Below, piece after piece: positions 6,880 to 14,527 of a stretch of DNA of 33,913 bases; the stretch's first letter is position 1; each line of letters opens with the position of its first letter. The notes under the pieces are model-generated. The model saw only the letters and a program-made list of their open reading frames with translations, made no database searches and was not told the origin of the DNA. Made by a program: the position numbers and the translations under genes. Source of the DNA: Terrisporobacter petrolearius (GTDB lineage: Bacteria > Bacillota > Clostridia > Peptostreptococcales > Peptostreptococcaceae); assembly GCF_020748185.1 (NCBI RefSeq), contig NZ_JAHZMO010000035.1, forward strand, positions 1 to 33,913. Direction: 5' to 3'.

Positions 6880-8349
6880 CTAAACATATAGCCTGTTTAC
6901 ATCGCCATATATACCTAAAATATTCTTAGTTTCTTCGCTTATAAGTCCATTTTCTGTAAGTACAGGTGCTTTTATTATTGCTTTCATAGAACTTATAAAA
7001 GCACATGATCTTACTATAGTTTTCTTTTCATCATTAGTACATTCATTCATATTTATTTGTCCATTTTTAGACCTAATATTATTTATATCTCTTAGTTTAC
7101 CTAATATATCTTTTGAATAAACTATTCTAAGTTTTTCTAATGTATTATGTATTTCCTCCACTCTCACATTTACAGAGTTTTCTAACCAACTAATAGTTCC
7201 TTCTATCTTTCCTACTTCCTCTTTAATTTGAGAATAGTATCTAGTAGCTTCTGTTAATTTTTTTTCTGAATTTTGTGCATACTTGTGTGACATAATTATA
7301 GCAGTTGGAACTAAAGATATTCCACCTAGCATAACTTGTCCACCAGCCATACCTGCACCTCCAGCTTTAATAGCTCCTCCTCCTAACGATGCTAATGTGG
7401 CCCTCTGAGCTGCTGCTCCACTAAGTGAAGATATTGCAGTACCTGTGGATGCAACACCGAAATTTGCAACTAAACCAGTAGTTAATGATGACATGGCGGC
7501 AGATACTCCTAATCCATCTAATGAACCTTTTGCTATTTTTAAAGCTTCTATAGATGTTTTCTTAACTTCTTTTATTTCCTCTGGAGAAAAATTAAACTTG
7601 AATTCAGATACAGTAGTCTCTGTTTGCTTTATGTTTTTTATTTTCTCAATTATAGCTATAGACTTCAGTATTTCATTTGCATATATGTTTACTTTTAATT
7701 TATTCAAATTTTGCATCTTATCTATAGTTTTCTTTTGGGCTTTATCTAATTTATTATTAATATCTTCATAGATATTCTTAGCCTTTGCTATCTTGTCATC
7801 TGCTTCTATACTATTTGAAAATCCTTCTATTGAAGTCATTCCACTATATGTAAGTCCAGCACCAACCGTTGCTGCTCCTAAAGCTGCCGTTGCCGTAGTC
7901 GTTACACCTACTACTCCTGCACCTGTTGCTATTGCACTACCTACTGCTGTTGCTGCTCCTGCAACTGCAGTTCCTGCTGCTGATCCTGCTATTGCACTAC
8001 CTGCTACTGTTGCTGCTCCTACAACTGCGGTTCCTGCTCCTGCAACTGCAGTTCCTACTGCTGATCCTGCTATTGCACTACCTGCTGCTGTTGCTGCTCC
8101 TGCAATGGCCGTTCCTGCTGCTGATCCTGCTACTGCACTACCTGCTGCTGCCGCTGCGGTTCCTGCCGCTGTTGCTGCTCCTGCAACTGCGGTTCCTACT
8201 GCTGACCCTGCTATTGCACTACCTGCTGCTGTTGCTGCTCCTGCTGCTACTGCTCCTGCCGCCGCCGCTGCTGGTAATACTATTGGTGCTGCTGCAACAG
8301 CTACTGCTGCACCTCCAACACATGCTAAAAGTTTACCTAGTTTCCCCAT
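6880..8349 (-). CDS. Glycine-zipper membrane-active protein with tandem Ala/Gly repeats
   Basis: 489 residues. Residues about 10-150 are almost only Ala, Gly, Val, Ile, Thr and Ser. They include four 20-residue units of the type GSAIAGSAVGTAVAGAATAA, plus insertions. GxxxG spacing of this kind is typical of membrane-inserting glycine zippers. A second Gly-rich hydrophobic stretch lies near 285-350 (ASLGGGAIKAGGAGMAGG). Between and after these are long charged helices (IYEDINNKLDKAQKKTIDKMQ; YYSQIKEEVGKIEGTISWLE). This arrangement resembles pore-forming or membrane-tethering proteins, but no family is certain. It has a strong AGGAGG site and is first in a two-gene operon. Confidence 0.72.
   Translation of the reverse strand: MGKLGKLLACVGGAAVAVAAAPIVLPAAAAAGAVAAGAATAAGSAIAGSAVGTAVAGAATAAGTAAAAAGSAVAGSAAGTAIAGAATAAGSAIAGSAVGTAVAGAGTAVVGAATVAGSAIAGSAAGTAVAGAATAVGSAIATGAGVVGVTTTATAALGAATVGAGLTYSGMTSIEGFSNSIEADDKIAKAKNIYEDINNKLDKAQKKTIDKMQNLNKLKVNIYANEILKSIAIIEKIKNIKQTETTVSEFKFNFSPEEIKEVKKTSIEALKIAKGSLDGLGVSAAMSSLTTGLVANFGVASTGTAISSLSGAAAQRATLASLGGGAIKAGGAGMAGGQVMLGGISLVPTAIIMSHKYAQNSEKKLTEATRYYSQIKEEVGKIEGTISWLENSVNVRVEEIHNTLEKLRIVYSKDILGKLRDINNIRSKNGQINMNECTNDEKKTIVRSCAFISSMKAIIKAPVLTENGLISEETKNILGIYGDVNRLYV
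7924..8223. repeat. 60-bp tandem repeats encoding the glycine zipper
   Basis: Four roughly 60-bp units plus 7- and 27-residue insertions, each encoding GSAxAGSAxGTAxAGAATA. The units are similar at the DNA level (TGCTATTGCACTACCTGCTG recurs), so copy number may change by slippage or recombination. Local GC is well above the surroundings because of the GCN/GGN codons. Confidence 0.8.
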
Positions 8350-8823
8350 ATTAATCCTCCTGTAATTTACCTAAAATCTTTATTCAGATCTAGGACACAT
8401 TTGATCTGGTGTATTTTCAAAATGTGCAAAATCCTTTGGATGCATATATTTAACTTTTTAGTATCATCATATTTAAAGAATGTGCCTTTATTAAGAACTA
8501 CATACTATAGCCTATAGCTATTCGAATGTAAAAATGTTGCACATAGTTTTCACATATGATACCCCTATATATTGTCATCGTATATTTTAAGTAATCATTC
8601 TTCATTATATATAATAAAGTATTCCGGTTGTTATATTTTGTCATTTTTTGTAATTTAGTTTATTTTATTTTTACTCTATCTCGGATAATATGTTCTATAT
8701 AGATTATTTATTATAAATGGTTTATAATTCTCACTAAAATCAACTTTAATCAAGTTACCGACTCGTGATATTTTATTTTAAGCAATCATTTAACATAAAT
8801 TTGATGAATATATTTTATGGGAG
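8350..8823. other. Divergent intergenic region
   Basis: 474 bases between the leftward glycine-zipper operon and the rightward YdjM-like gene. It must hold both promoters. I see several AT-rich TATAAT-like stretches but no pair clear enough to call, and no gene or strong hairpin. Confidence 0.5.
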
Positions 8824-9450
8824 GTGATTTTTATTACATATAAAACCCATAGTGGAGGTGGTTTATTTCTTGGTATGTTACTTATATTACCGTTATTTAA
8901 ACATTACATTTTAAATTTAGATTTAATAGATTTTATGATTTCATTTGTAATACTCATAATGACTTTACATATAGGTTCTTTACTTCCAGATATAGATCAC
9001 CCTAAGTCTTATATAGGCAAACGTCTTCCAAGTATATCATCATTTTTTAAACATAATAACATTATGCATAGAGAGTTGACCCATAGTTTATATGCTATTT
9101 TATCAATATTACTTTTCTTCCTTTGTATAAACTTATTATTAAAAGTCTTTTTTTTATCACTGTATAACTCTATCTACCTCTATATTTTTGCTGGACAGTT
9201 CGGAATTTTAATAGGATATTTATCTCATATTTTACTTGATATGATCAGTCCTCATGGCGTGTGTTTACTTTATCCTCTCAAGAAAAAATATCGATTATAT
9301 ATTTTTAATATAATAACTTTAAATTCTCCTGAGGAAAGTAGTCTTAAAAATTTTTTTCACTTTTTTACAATATTATTAACTCTTTTATATTTAGCTATCT
9401 ACTTATACTTAAATGTTGACTTTGTACACATACTTAGGCCATTTTATTAA
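8824..9450 (+). CDS. YdjM/DUF457-like membrane-bound metal-dependent hydrolase
   Basis: About 205 residues with several membrane helices and the metal-ligand pattern of the DUF457/YdjM family: THSGGG near the start, LLPDIDHP (D56, D58, H59), HRELTHS (H82, H87) and GYLSHILLDMIS (H135, D139). These proteins are predicted membrane hydrolases; B. subtilis YfhP and E. coli YdjM belong to the same broad group. The GTG at 8824 lies inside the ribosome binding site GGGAGGTG and cannot easily serve as start. An ATT at 8833, six bases after it and starting the protein as M-TYKTH, fits better. It is a lone gene followed by a terminator. Confidence 0.88.
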   Translation: MIFITYKTHSGGGLFLGMLLILPLFKHYILNLDLIDFMISFVILIMTLHIGSLLPDIDHPKSYIGKRLPSISSFFKHNNIMHRELTHSLYAILSILLFFLCINLLLKVFFLSLYNSIYLYIFAGQFGILIGYLSHILLDMISPHGVCLLYPLKKKYRLYIFNIITLNSPEESSLKNFFHFFTILLTLLYLAIYLYLNVDFVHILRPFY

Positions 9451-9461
9451 TAAGATATTTC

Positions 9462-9498
9462 GTAAGCGTCAAAATATTGACGCTTACTCTGTTTCTTT
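9462..9498 (+). terminator. Terminator of the YdjM-like gene
   Basis: Perfect 11-bp stem GTAAGCGTCAA/TTGACGCTTAC with a four-base loop, 11 bases after the stop codon and followed by TCTGTTTCTTTT. Confidence 0.85.
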
Positions 9499-9689
9499 TG
9501 TCTTTCAATAAATTCCTTTCCTCACTTAAATATCTACTGCTCTTGAAACAACAAGAAATTATAAAAACATTTACCACCCTAATATAATTTAGTGTAGCAA
9601 ATGGATGATAAATGTCTTAGATGTAAATTTTAAATGTTTTTTTCAGAATTATGAGAAATTTTGATAGTTTTTAAAACACAAAAAACTAT

Positions 9690-9727
9690 GAAATGTACGC
9701 TGCATTAGCTTTTCATAGTCTTTTTCT
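9690..9727. terminator. Bidirectional terminator
   Basis: AAACTATGAAA...TTTTCATAGT with T-runs on both outer sides (CTTTTT rightward, TTTTTTGTGTTTT leftward). It can end the leftward nuclease transcript. Confidence 0.7.
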
Positions 9728-9845
9728 ACTTTAATATTAAATTTACAATAACATATGGCCTTATACCACATCAAATATCAACTCTTACTTTAACACCACT
9801 AATTTTCTCTTTATTCTTAAAATCATTACTCAAAAGGTAGAGTTA

Positions 9846-10898
9846 TTAGCTCTTCCACTTTTCATCTATCTTATCAATTAAAAATGCTGCAAATTCTTCA
9901 GTTAGCTTAATCCTATCTTTCCCCCATTTCAAAGCACCTAGTGTATCGCCACCATTATAAGTAATATGCTTATCTGGATATAACTCTTTGAACTCACCAA
10001 CTAAATCATTTGTCCTTATTTCATATTCCCACCACTCTTGGCTAAACGGAACTGAATTACATTCCACTCTAATCTTCCAAGGCCACCTATCATCTTTATT
10101 TAATTCTTTAAATTCTGATTTATCACTATTAATTTTATAATACCCCACTAAAAATCCAGTTCCAACACTGTGACAAAGTAGAATATCTCCCTTATTAAGC
10201 TTATTAGCAGCATCACCGAATCCTATCTCAGCATTTTCTTTTAAAGTATCTCCTTTTTTAAAGGGATTGCCTGTAACACCAATAGGCTTAAGATAATACC
10301 CCATTTTTGTATTGCCAATCTTGGCTGGCTTAATATTTATAAATTTATTGATTTTAAATTTCTTCTCTGGTTGAACAGGATTATTCTTTTTAAATTCCTC
10401 TGCTGCCTTGTGTATAGCCTCAATTTGATTCCTATTCACATCAGATACTGGCATTTCTTCTATTTCGGAACGGAGTAGTTTTTGTTGTTCAACATTGTCA
10501 ACACGTACACCCCATTCATAATTATTGACCAATCCTTTAGATGTAAAATTAGCGGAGGTTATTAAACACCCCTTTTCTTTTTCACCTTTATAATACAAAT
10601 AAACCTTTCCGTGTAAGTCATCATTAATTTTTACGGATAATTCGATGTTATTACTTTCACAGTACTTATACAATTCTAGAATTGACTCTGCTTTATTTAA
10701 AGCATCATTATATCCTTCAAAGACAGTATAAACAGTCAATTTTTGAATACTGCTCATCTTTTCCAAGAAAGTTCCCATATCATTTGTAAGGAAAGGTGAA
10801 ACTAAAATCAATTCATCTGATTTCTTAGATAATTTTAATATTTCTTTAAAATGATTGCTAGACTTATGATTTCCTAAAATGTATACACTATCTATCAT
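9846..10898 (-). CDS. PLD-family nuclease (restriction-endonuclease-like) with EVE-like C-terminal domain
   Basis: 350 residues. The N-terminal half is a phospholipase-D-type nuclease domain: DLHGKVYLYY supplies the HxK (H96, K98), LITSANFTSKG the conserved Asn (N117), and YEWGV a downstream Glu (E128). This is the pattern of NgoFVII-like restriction enzymes and related DNA nucleases. The C-terminal half (about 195-345) has GDILLCHSVG, FLVGYYKI and WPWKIRVEC, resembling EVE/PUA-type domains that bind modified bases. Together these suggest a modification-dependent nuclease acting on foreign DNA (inference). ATG at 10898 is preferred because it is 8 bases after GGAG; GTG two codons earlier is too close. 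There is no methyltransferase nearby. Confidence 0.8.
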   Translation of the reverse strand: MIDSVYILGNHKSSNHFKEILKLSKKSDELILVSPFLTNDMGTFLEKMSSIQKLTVYTVFEGYNDALNKAESILELYKYCESNNIELSVKINDDLHGKVYLYYKGEKEKGCLITSANFTSKGLVNNYEWGVRVDNVEQQKLLRSEIEEMPVSDVNRNQIEAIHKAAEEFKKNNPVQPEKKFKINKFINIKPAKIGNTKMGYYLKPIGVTGNPFKKGDTLKENAEIGFGDAANKLNKGDILLCHSVGTGFLVGYYKINSDKSEFKELNKDDRWPWKIRVECNSVPFSQEWWEYEIRTNDLVGEFKELYPDKHITYNGGDTLGALKWGKDRIKLTEEFAAFLIDKIDEKWKS

Positions 10899-10952
10899 AA
10901 CCACTTCTCCTCTCGCATTTTTAATCGCTTACTCAGGCTATTATAGCATATA

Positions 10953-11210
10953 TTGGCAATTCATCCCATAATACTACAAAATAAAATAAACCCATCTCAA
11001 ATAACCATAGTTATTTTAGGTATGTATGTCCAGTATAAGGACTGGATTAAATATGAAATAGATGAATCCGTAAGATTAGGTAAACCTATATTTGCTATAA
11101 AACCAAGAGGAAATACAGTAATGCCTAGCTATGTATCTAAAGTCGCAAATGAAACTGTCAATTGGGATACTAACTCAATTGTTTCTGCAATAATAAAATT
11201 AACAAAATAG
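10953..11210 (+). pseudogene. TIR-like (MTH538/Thoeris-type) domain gene, N-terminally truncated
   Basis: The visible 85 residues match the C-terminal half of the MTH538 TIR-like family: VILGMYVQYKDWIKYEID, GKPIFAIKPRGN and VNWDTNSIVSAI. The N-terminal half, with the nucleotide-binding and first catalytic part, is absent, and the frame starts at a TTG without a ribosome binding site. In complete form such proteins act in antiphage defence by degrading or converting NAD. It sits divergently beside the PLD nuclease, which is consistent with a former defence cluster. A short, still-expressed domain cannot be excluded. Confidence 0.7.
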
Positions 11211-11271
11211 TTTTTTAACACTTAATTGTAGAGTTTAAAGTGTGTTATTATGTATAAAAATATAGTCATAT

Positions 11272-11298
11272 AAAGGCAGTCTACAGACTGCCTTTTAA
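11272..11298 (+). terminator. Rho-independent terminator
   Basis: Perfect 10-bp stem AAAGGCAGTC/GACTGCCTTT with loop TACA, running into TTTT, 62 bases after the TIR fragment. It also works in the other direction (AAAA before the stem). Confidence 0.85.
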
Positions 11299-11909
11299 AT
11301 ATCCATTTATAATAATAGTCATCATAAAACAAGTAATTATGTTTTTGTAACAGAAAATTTATCTGCTGCTGAAGTAGATATCAAAAACTATACTAGGATA
11401 ATTGCAATTGATTTTGAAACTGTAAATAGTAAAAAAGCCTCTGTTTGTAGTATAAGCTTCGTTGTTGAAGATTCTAATAAAATAATAGAGGCAAAAGAAA
11501 TTTTAGTTAATCCTTCAACTGATTTTACTAAAATAGCTGTAGGTATACATGGTATACAACCAATAGATGTAATTGATGCTCCTACATGGGCTGTTGCCTG
11601 GAAAGAAGTAGGAAAATATATAACTCCTTCTACCCTTGTAATTGCACATAACCTTAGAAGTACAGAGTTATCTTGCATTCGTCAAGAGTTTACGCAATAT
11701 AATATGGGGTTACCTCCATTTGCTAAATTAAAAGACATAACAATATGGCTTATGATACATTAAAAATAGCTAGAGAAAATCTACCTTATTTAAAAAAGCA
11801 TAAATTAGATGCTCTTACTAAGCATTTTAATATCGAACTTAATCATCATAATTCTTTATCAGATGCTAAGACTTGTTTGGAATTATTCCATCATCTTATA
11901 GTGGATTAA
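11299..11909 (+). pseudogene. DnaQ-like DEDDh 3'-5' exonuclease, frameshifted
   Basis: Frame one runs through IIAIDFETVNSKKASVCSIS (exonuclease motif I), VGIHGI, and VIAHNLRSTELSCIRQEF, where the usual motif II aspartate is not seen. It then ends at a TAA near 11761. The conserved remainder continues in another frame from about 11744: AYDTLKIAREN...LPYLKKHKLDALTKHF and HHNSLSDAKTC, the HxxxxxD motif III. One frameshift near 11740-11755 thus breaks the gene. No ATG or ribosome binding site precedes the first part, so the 5' end may also be lost. The family trims DNA or RNA in repair or replication; here it is dead or dying. Confidence 0.85.
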
Positions 11910-12005
11910 GAAACTAATATATTATAAACATTAATTTCCATTTTTATTTTTATAATTATTTGATATAATACTGTTAAAATTTGAAATCATAGGGAGGATA
12001 ATATT

Positions 12006-12143
12006 ATGGATAATGTTCCATATATTATAACCATATTAATGTTAGTTCTTTTTCTAATTTTAATACTTTTTCCCCACAAGGTTGATGCTTTTTATTTAGT
12101 CATACCTAAAGTGGTGAAATTGGTTATTACTTTTAAAAAGTAA
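12006..12143 (+). CDS. Small hydrophobic peptide 1 (45 residues), possible type I toxin-like
   Basis: A 45-residue single-span peptide: polar start, a strongly hydrophobic core (ILMLVLFLILILF), and a basic C terminus (VVKLVITFKK). It has a strong ribosome binding site (AGGGAGG, 11991-11997), and TATAAT occurs about 30 bases before that. A hairpin at 12163-12189 is followed by CTCCCT (12191-12196), the exact complement of AGGGAG in the ribosome binding site. A related peptide with the same downstream arrangement is at 13087-13206. Size, charge and the pairing resemble type I toxin mRNAs, but no antisense RNA is evident. Confidence 0.6.
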   Translation: MDNVPYIITILMLVLFLILILFPHKVDAFYLVIPKVVKLVITFKK

Positions 12144-12162
12144 TTTGGTTATATTTTTATAA

Positions 12163-12196
12163 GCGTATTAATGAAATATTTAATATGCGACTCCCT
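12163..12196 (+). promoter_or_regulatory. 3' hairpin plus anti-Shine-Dalgarno element of peptide 1
   Basis: GCGTATTAA...TTAATATGC hairpin and then CTCCCT, which can pair with AGGGAG at 11991-11996. The same arrangement (hairpin, then CTCC, then TGCATAA-like sequence and AATAAA) follows peptide 2 and appears alone at 12829-12870. Confidence 0.5.
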
Positions 12197-12218
12197 TCCA
12201 TGCAATAATTAATAAATC

Positions 12219-12261
12219 GAAAGAAAAACAGTACTCATTAAAAAGTAATGTTTTTCTTTTC
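12219..12261 (+). terminator. Terminator-like hairpin after peptide 1
   Basis: AAAGAAAAACA...TGTTTTTCTTT with an inner TACT/AGTA pairing; the T-rich 3' arm serves as the U-tract. Probably ends the peptide 1 transcript. Confidence 0.65.
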
Positions 12262-12395
12262 CTAAAATTCTTGAATTTAAGCCATTCTTTCAAATTCTAT
12301 ATTGTAATTTTATTTAAATTTTTTATTTTTATAAATTTTATTAATTATTGCATCATATTTAGTGAATACTTATCAAAAAAGATGTATAATAATAT

Positions 12396-12510
12396 AAAAA
12401 GGAACTATAAATCTATGTGGAAGTAGAGTAATGGTTCCCGAAAATAAGCTAATAACTTAATTGTTAAGACCACTATCGACCCATATTCGAGTAGTGGTTT
12501 TTTACTTTTT
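12396..12510 (+). ncRNA. Probable antisense antitoxin RNA of the type I pair
   Basis: TATAAT (12385-12390) would start an RNA near 12397. It runs to a terminator formed by ACCACTATCG...CGAGTAGTGGT followed by TTTTTTACTTTTTT. It overlaps the 3' end of the convergent toxin gene, the arrangement described for clostridial type I toxin-antitoxin pairs. No reading frame of note lies within it. The -35 region is weak. The RNA is inferred, not seen. Confidence 0.55.
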
Positions 12511-12585
12511 TGTATATGTAGCAATAACTGCGCAGATAGCCGTTGCAACTATTCCAGCAAGTACATTCAATAAAAAAACCTCCAT
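12502..12585 (-). CDS. Type I toxin-like small membrane peptide (27 residues)
   Basis: A 27-residue peptide: short acidic start (MEVFLLNVLAG), hydrophobic Ala/Val/Ile core, basic end (TYTKK). ATG at 12585 follows AAAGGAGGTGG. This matches the build of small clostridial type I toxins, which insert in the membrane and arrest growth when their antisense RNA is lost. The stop codon lies within the terminator region shared with the convergent RNA at 12396-12510. The predicted 5' ends of the two transcripts share a 16-base element (12401-12416 and, inverted, 12634-12649; 15 of 16 match). It is too short for ordinary gene callers. Confidence 0.68.
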   Translation of the reverse strand: MEVFLLNVLAGIVATAICAVIATYTKK

Positions 12586-13086
12586 ATTACCACCTCCTTT
12601 CATGAAGGTAAATAATATGAGAACCACCAATCTATAGATTTATAATTCCTAATTTAAAGTACAATCTCATTCAATTCTTTTTTCATCTAAATACTTAAAA
12701 TATATTAATTCAATTTGTAACTTACTATATACTTGCCTTTTTAATTTTCTGCCTCTCTTCTATAACTGTATTTTACTCATGACATAATAACAGTAATAAT
12801 TTCACTTAAGAAGTAGCAAATGCAAACACCACAGAATATATTAATTTAACAATTAATATATGTGGCTCCCTTAATGTATAAAAGTAATAAAATAAATATA
12901 AAATAGCTATAATTTTATGTGATTTCATTTTAAGTGTATAAAATTAATAAAATTTATTACAAATACCTATATAAGTTAAAGTTTATATAATCTTTACTCT
13001 TTTTATTTTACAAATAATATATAGTATATAAAGTTATTTTATATCAAATACTAATTACAAAACAACCTTATAATAGGAGGGCAATT
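12586..13086. other. Intergenic region with a solitary copy of the 3' hairpin element
   Basis: Contains the toxin's 5' leader (to about 12650) and, at 12829-12870, the hairpin CCACA..ATATATTAA/TTAATATATGTGG followed by CTCCC and TGTATAAAAGTAATAAA. This matches the elements after peptides 1 and 2. No small peptide frame or ribosome binding site precedes this third element, so it looks like the remnant of a lost copy. Confidence 0.5.
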
Positions 13087-13206
13087 ATGTATAATAAAGT
13101 CAATGTAATGATTATACTTGCGTTAATTGTTCTTTTGATATTCTTATTTAATGATGTATCATCTATATCTATATTTAAAGAAACTATAGTAATTTATTTT
13201 AGATAA
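13087..13206 (+). CDS. Small hydrophobic peptide 2 (39 residues), related to peptide 1
   Basis: 39 residues: MYNKVNVMII start, a hydrophobic span (LALIVLLIFLF), then a polar tail ending FR. It resembles peptide 1 in length and in the placing of the hydrophobic core. The ribosome binding site ATAGGAGGG is strong. The sequence after the gene forms a 13-bp hairpin (13223-13251) and then CTCCTAT (13254-13260), exactly complementary to ATAGGAG (13073-13079). The match tracks the sequence difference from peptide 1, as expected for a functional pairing. Function unknown; possibly a toxin. Confidence 0.6.
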   Translation: MYNKVNVMIILALIVLLIFLFNDVSSISIFKETIVIYFR

Positions 13207-13222
13207 GAGTATTAAGAGGGTT

Positions 13223-13260
13223 GCATATTGGTATATTTTATACTAATATGCCACTCCTAT
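13223..13260 (+). promoter_or_regulatory. 3' hairpin plus anti-Shine-Dalgarno element of peptide 2
   Basis: GCATATTGGTATA/TATACTAATATGC stem (13 bp, one G-T pair) followed by CTCCTAT, able to mask the ribosome binding site at 13073-13079. Confidence 0.5.
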
Positions 13261-13426
13261 ATTGCATAAATTAATAAAAAAGTATATAATTTTTTCAATA
13301 ATCTATTTTACCAATCTTGAAGATGTTCAAGTTCACTATCAGTAATTTGAGATATTGTTTCATTTCAATAGCAACTGGATTTAAAAGTTTCCTTCCAGTT
13401 GCTTAGTTAATTCTATATAACAAATT

Positions 13427-14203
13427 CTAAGAATACATTCTTAGTAATCTTTCTATTTCATATTTTATTTCATCAATTGTGTATTTTTTAGAATTCTCAA
13501 GTCTTATTCTTAGTTTTGTTTCATCCATTCCCATATACTCACTCATAAAGCTCTTAATTCCTCTAACTTTTCTATCCACTTCTAAAACTAAGTCTACATG
13601 AGTATTTGTTGGTACAAACACTAATTCTAGCTCATCTAATCTATTTTTAAAATAACCTCCAAGAGGCATAAATTCAAATTCTTGTACAAAGTTATATTTA
13701 ATCAGTCTTGCTGGACAATGCTCATTTTCAACTTCTCTAAGATGGAATCCTAACTCTGATATAGCATTTAAAACGTTTACCATATATTCATTAGGTTCTA
13801 CATTTATGTAATCTCTATCTGATGTATCTATTGCCCCTTGTATATCCATATATGTTGATAGCCATACTTTTGATTTGTGCTTTGTAATAGGTACTCTTTT
13901 ATATAAAATAAAACTAAATGGAATTTCATATAATTCCTCTGGTTGTATAGTTTTATCTATTTTTATTTCACTTTCTTGAATACGTTGTGTTTTATTTACT
14001 TTTTTATCATCAACTTCTTGTTTGTAGTTAGTGTATACACCTATCGTTATGTCTTTTATATATTGCTCTACTTTACCACCTTTTATTTTACATATTCCTT
14101 CTATTCTTTTTCCTGGCATGATGTTTTTTGTGTGAACTATTGTGTCTATTTTTGTGCCACCTATACCAAGTGTTGTAGCCATCATTTTATCAAATATCCC
14201 CAT
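13427..14203 (-). CDS. spo0M: Sporulation-control protein Spo0M
   Basis: 258 residues, the same length as B. subtilis Spo0M. It has the arrestin-like beta-rich fold pattern of the family: N-terminal FDKMMATTLGIGGTKIDT, the core ELYEIPFSFIL and KVWLSTYMDI, and the C-terminal LELVFVPTNTHVDLVLEVDR. Spo0M influences sporulation and cell division in Bacillus; its mechanism is poorly defined. The ATG follows TTGGAGGTATATA. It is a lone gene with no operon partner. It supports a spore-forming Firmicute host. Confidence 0.93.
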   Translation of the reverse strand: MGIFDKMMATTLGIGGTKIDTIVHTKNIMPGKRIEGICKIKGGKVEQYIKDITIGVYTNYKQEVDDKKVNKTQRIQESEIKIDKTIQPEELYEIPFSFILYKRVPITKHKSKVWLSTYMDIQGAIDTSDRDYINVEPNEYMVNVLNAISELGFHLREVENEHCPARLIKYNFVQEFEFMPLGGYFKNRLDELELVFVPTNTHVDLVLEVDRKVRGIKSFMSEYMGMDETKLRIRLENSKKYTIDEIKYEIERLLRMYS

Positions 14204-14527
14204 TATATACCTCCAATATATTTTTAGTACCTATATTTTATACAAAGTTTAATGTTTTCTCAAACCTTAGAAGATATATTGTATTGTATTATCTTATTTT
14301 AAGTCCATAGGACGCCATAAAACGGTTTTGTTTCAATAAAATAAGCCCTATTGTGTAGGACTTTGATTTAATATCTATTATTCCATTTTAAATTAATGAT
14401 TCCCCCATCTGAAACATTGAGTTAATTCATCTACCATCCGGATAACTTCATTATTAATATTATGGAACTTTAATTATTGTTACTCATATTAGTTTTACTA
14501 AAACTTAATATGCTATATTTTTGTATC
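14204..14527. other. Intergenic region with a possible structured RNA element
   Basis: 324 bases. At about 14310-14365 AAGTCCATAGG can pair with CCTAT...AGGACTT, giving an interrupted stem. Otherwise I see only the promoter region of Spo0M and no gene. Confidence 0.4.

Larger units (their letters stand above)
9451..9845. other. Intergenic region with two hairpins
   Basis: 395 bases between convergent genes. It holds the terminator at 9462 and a second hairpin at 9690-9727. I see no gene in the stretch between them. Confidence 0.5.

Noticed and set aside
7793..8365. Long plus-strand frames rich in Ala/Pro/Val or Leu opposite the glycine-zipper gene
   Set aside because: Both are produced by the GCN/GGN repeat codons of the minus-strand gene, which has the ribosome binding site and the sensible protein; low-complexity shadows.
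11388..11678. Minus-strand frame of 96 codons
   Set aside because: Lies opposite the recognisable exonuclease remnant (IDFET, HHNSLSDAK) and has no ribosome binding site.
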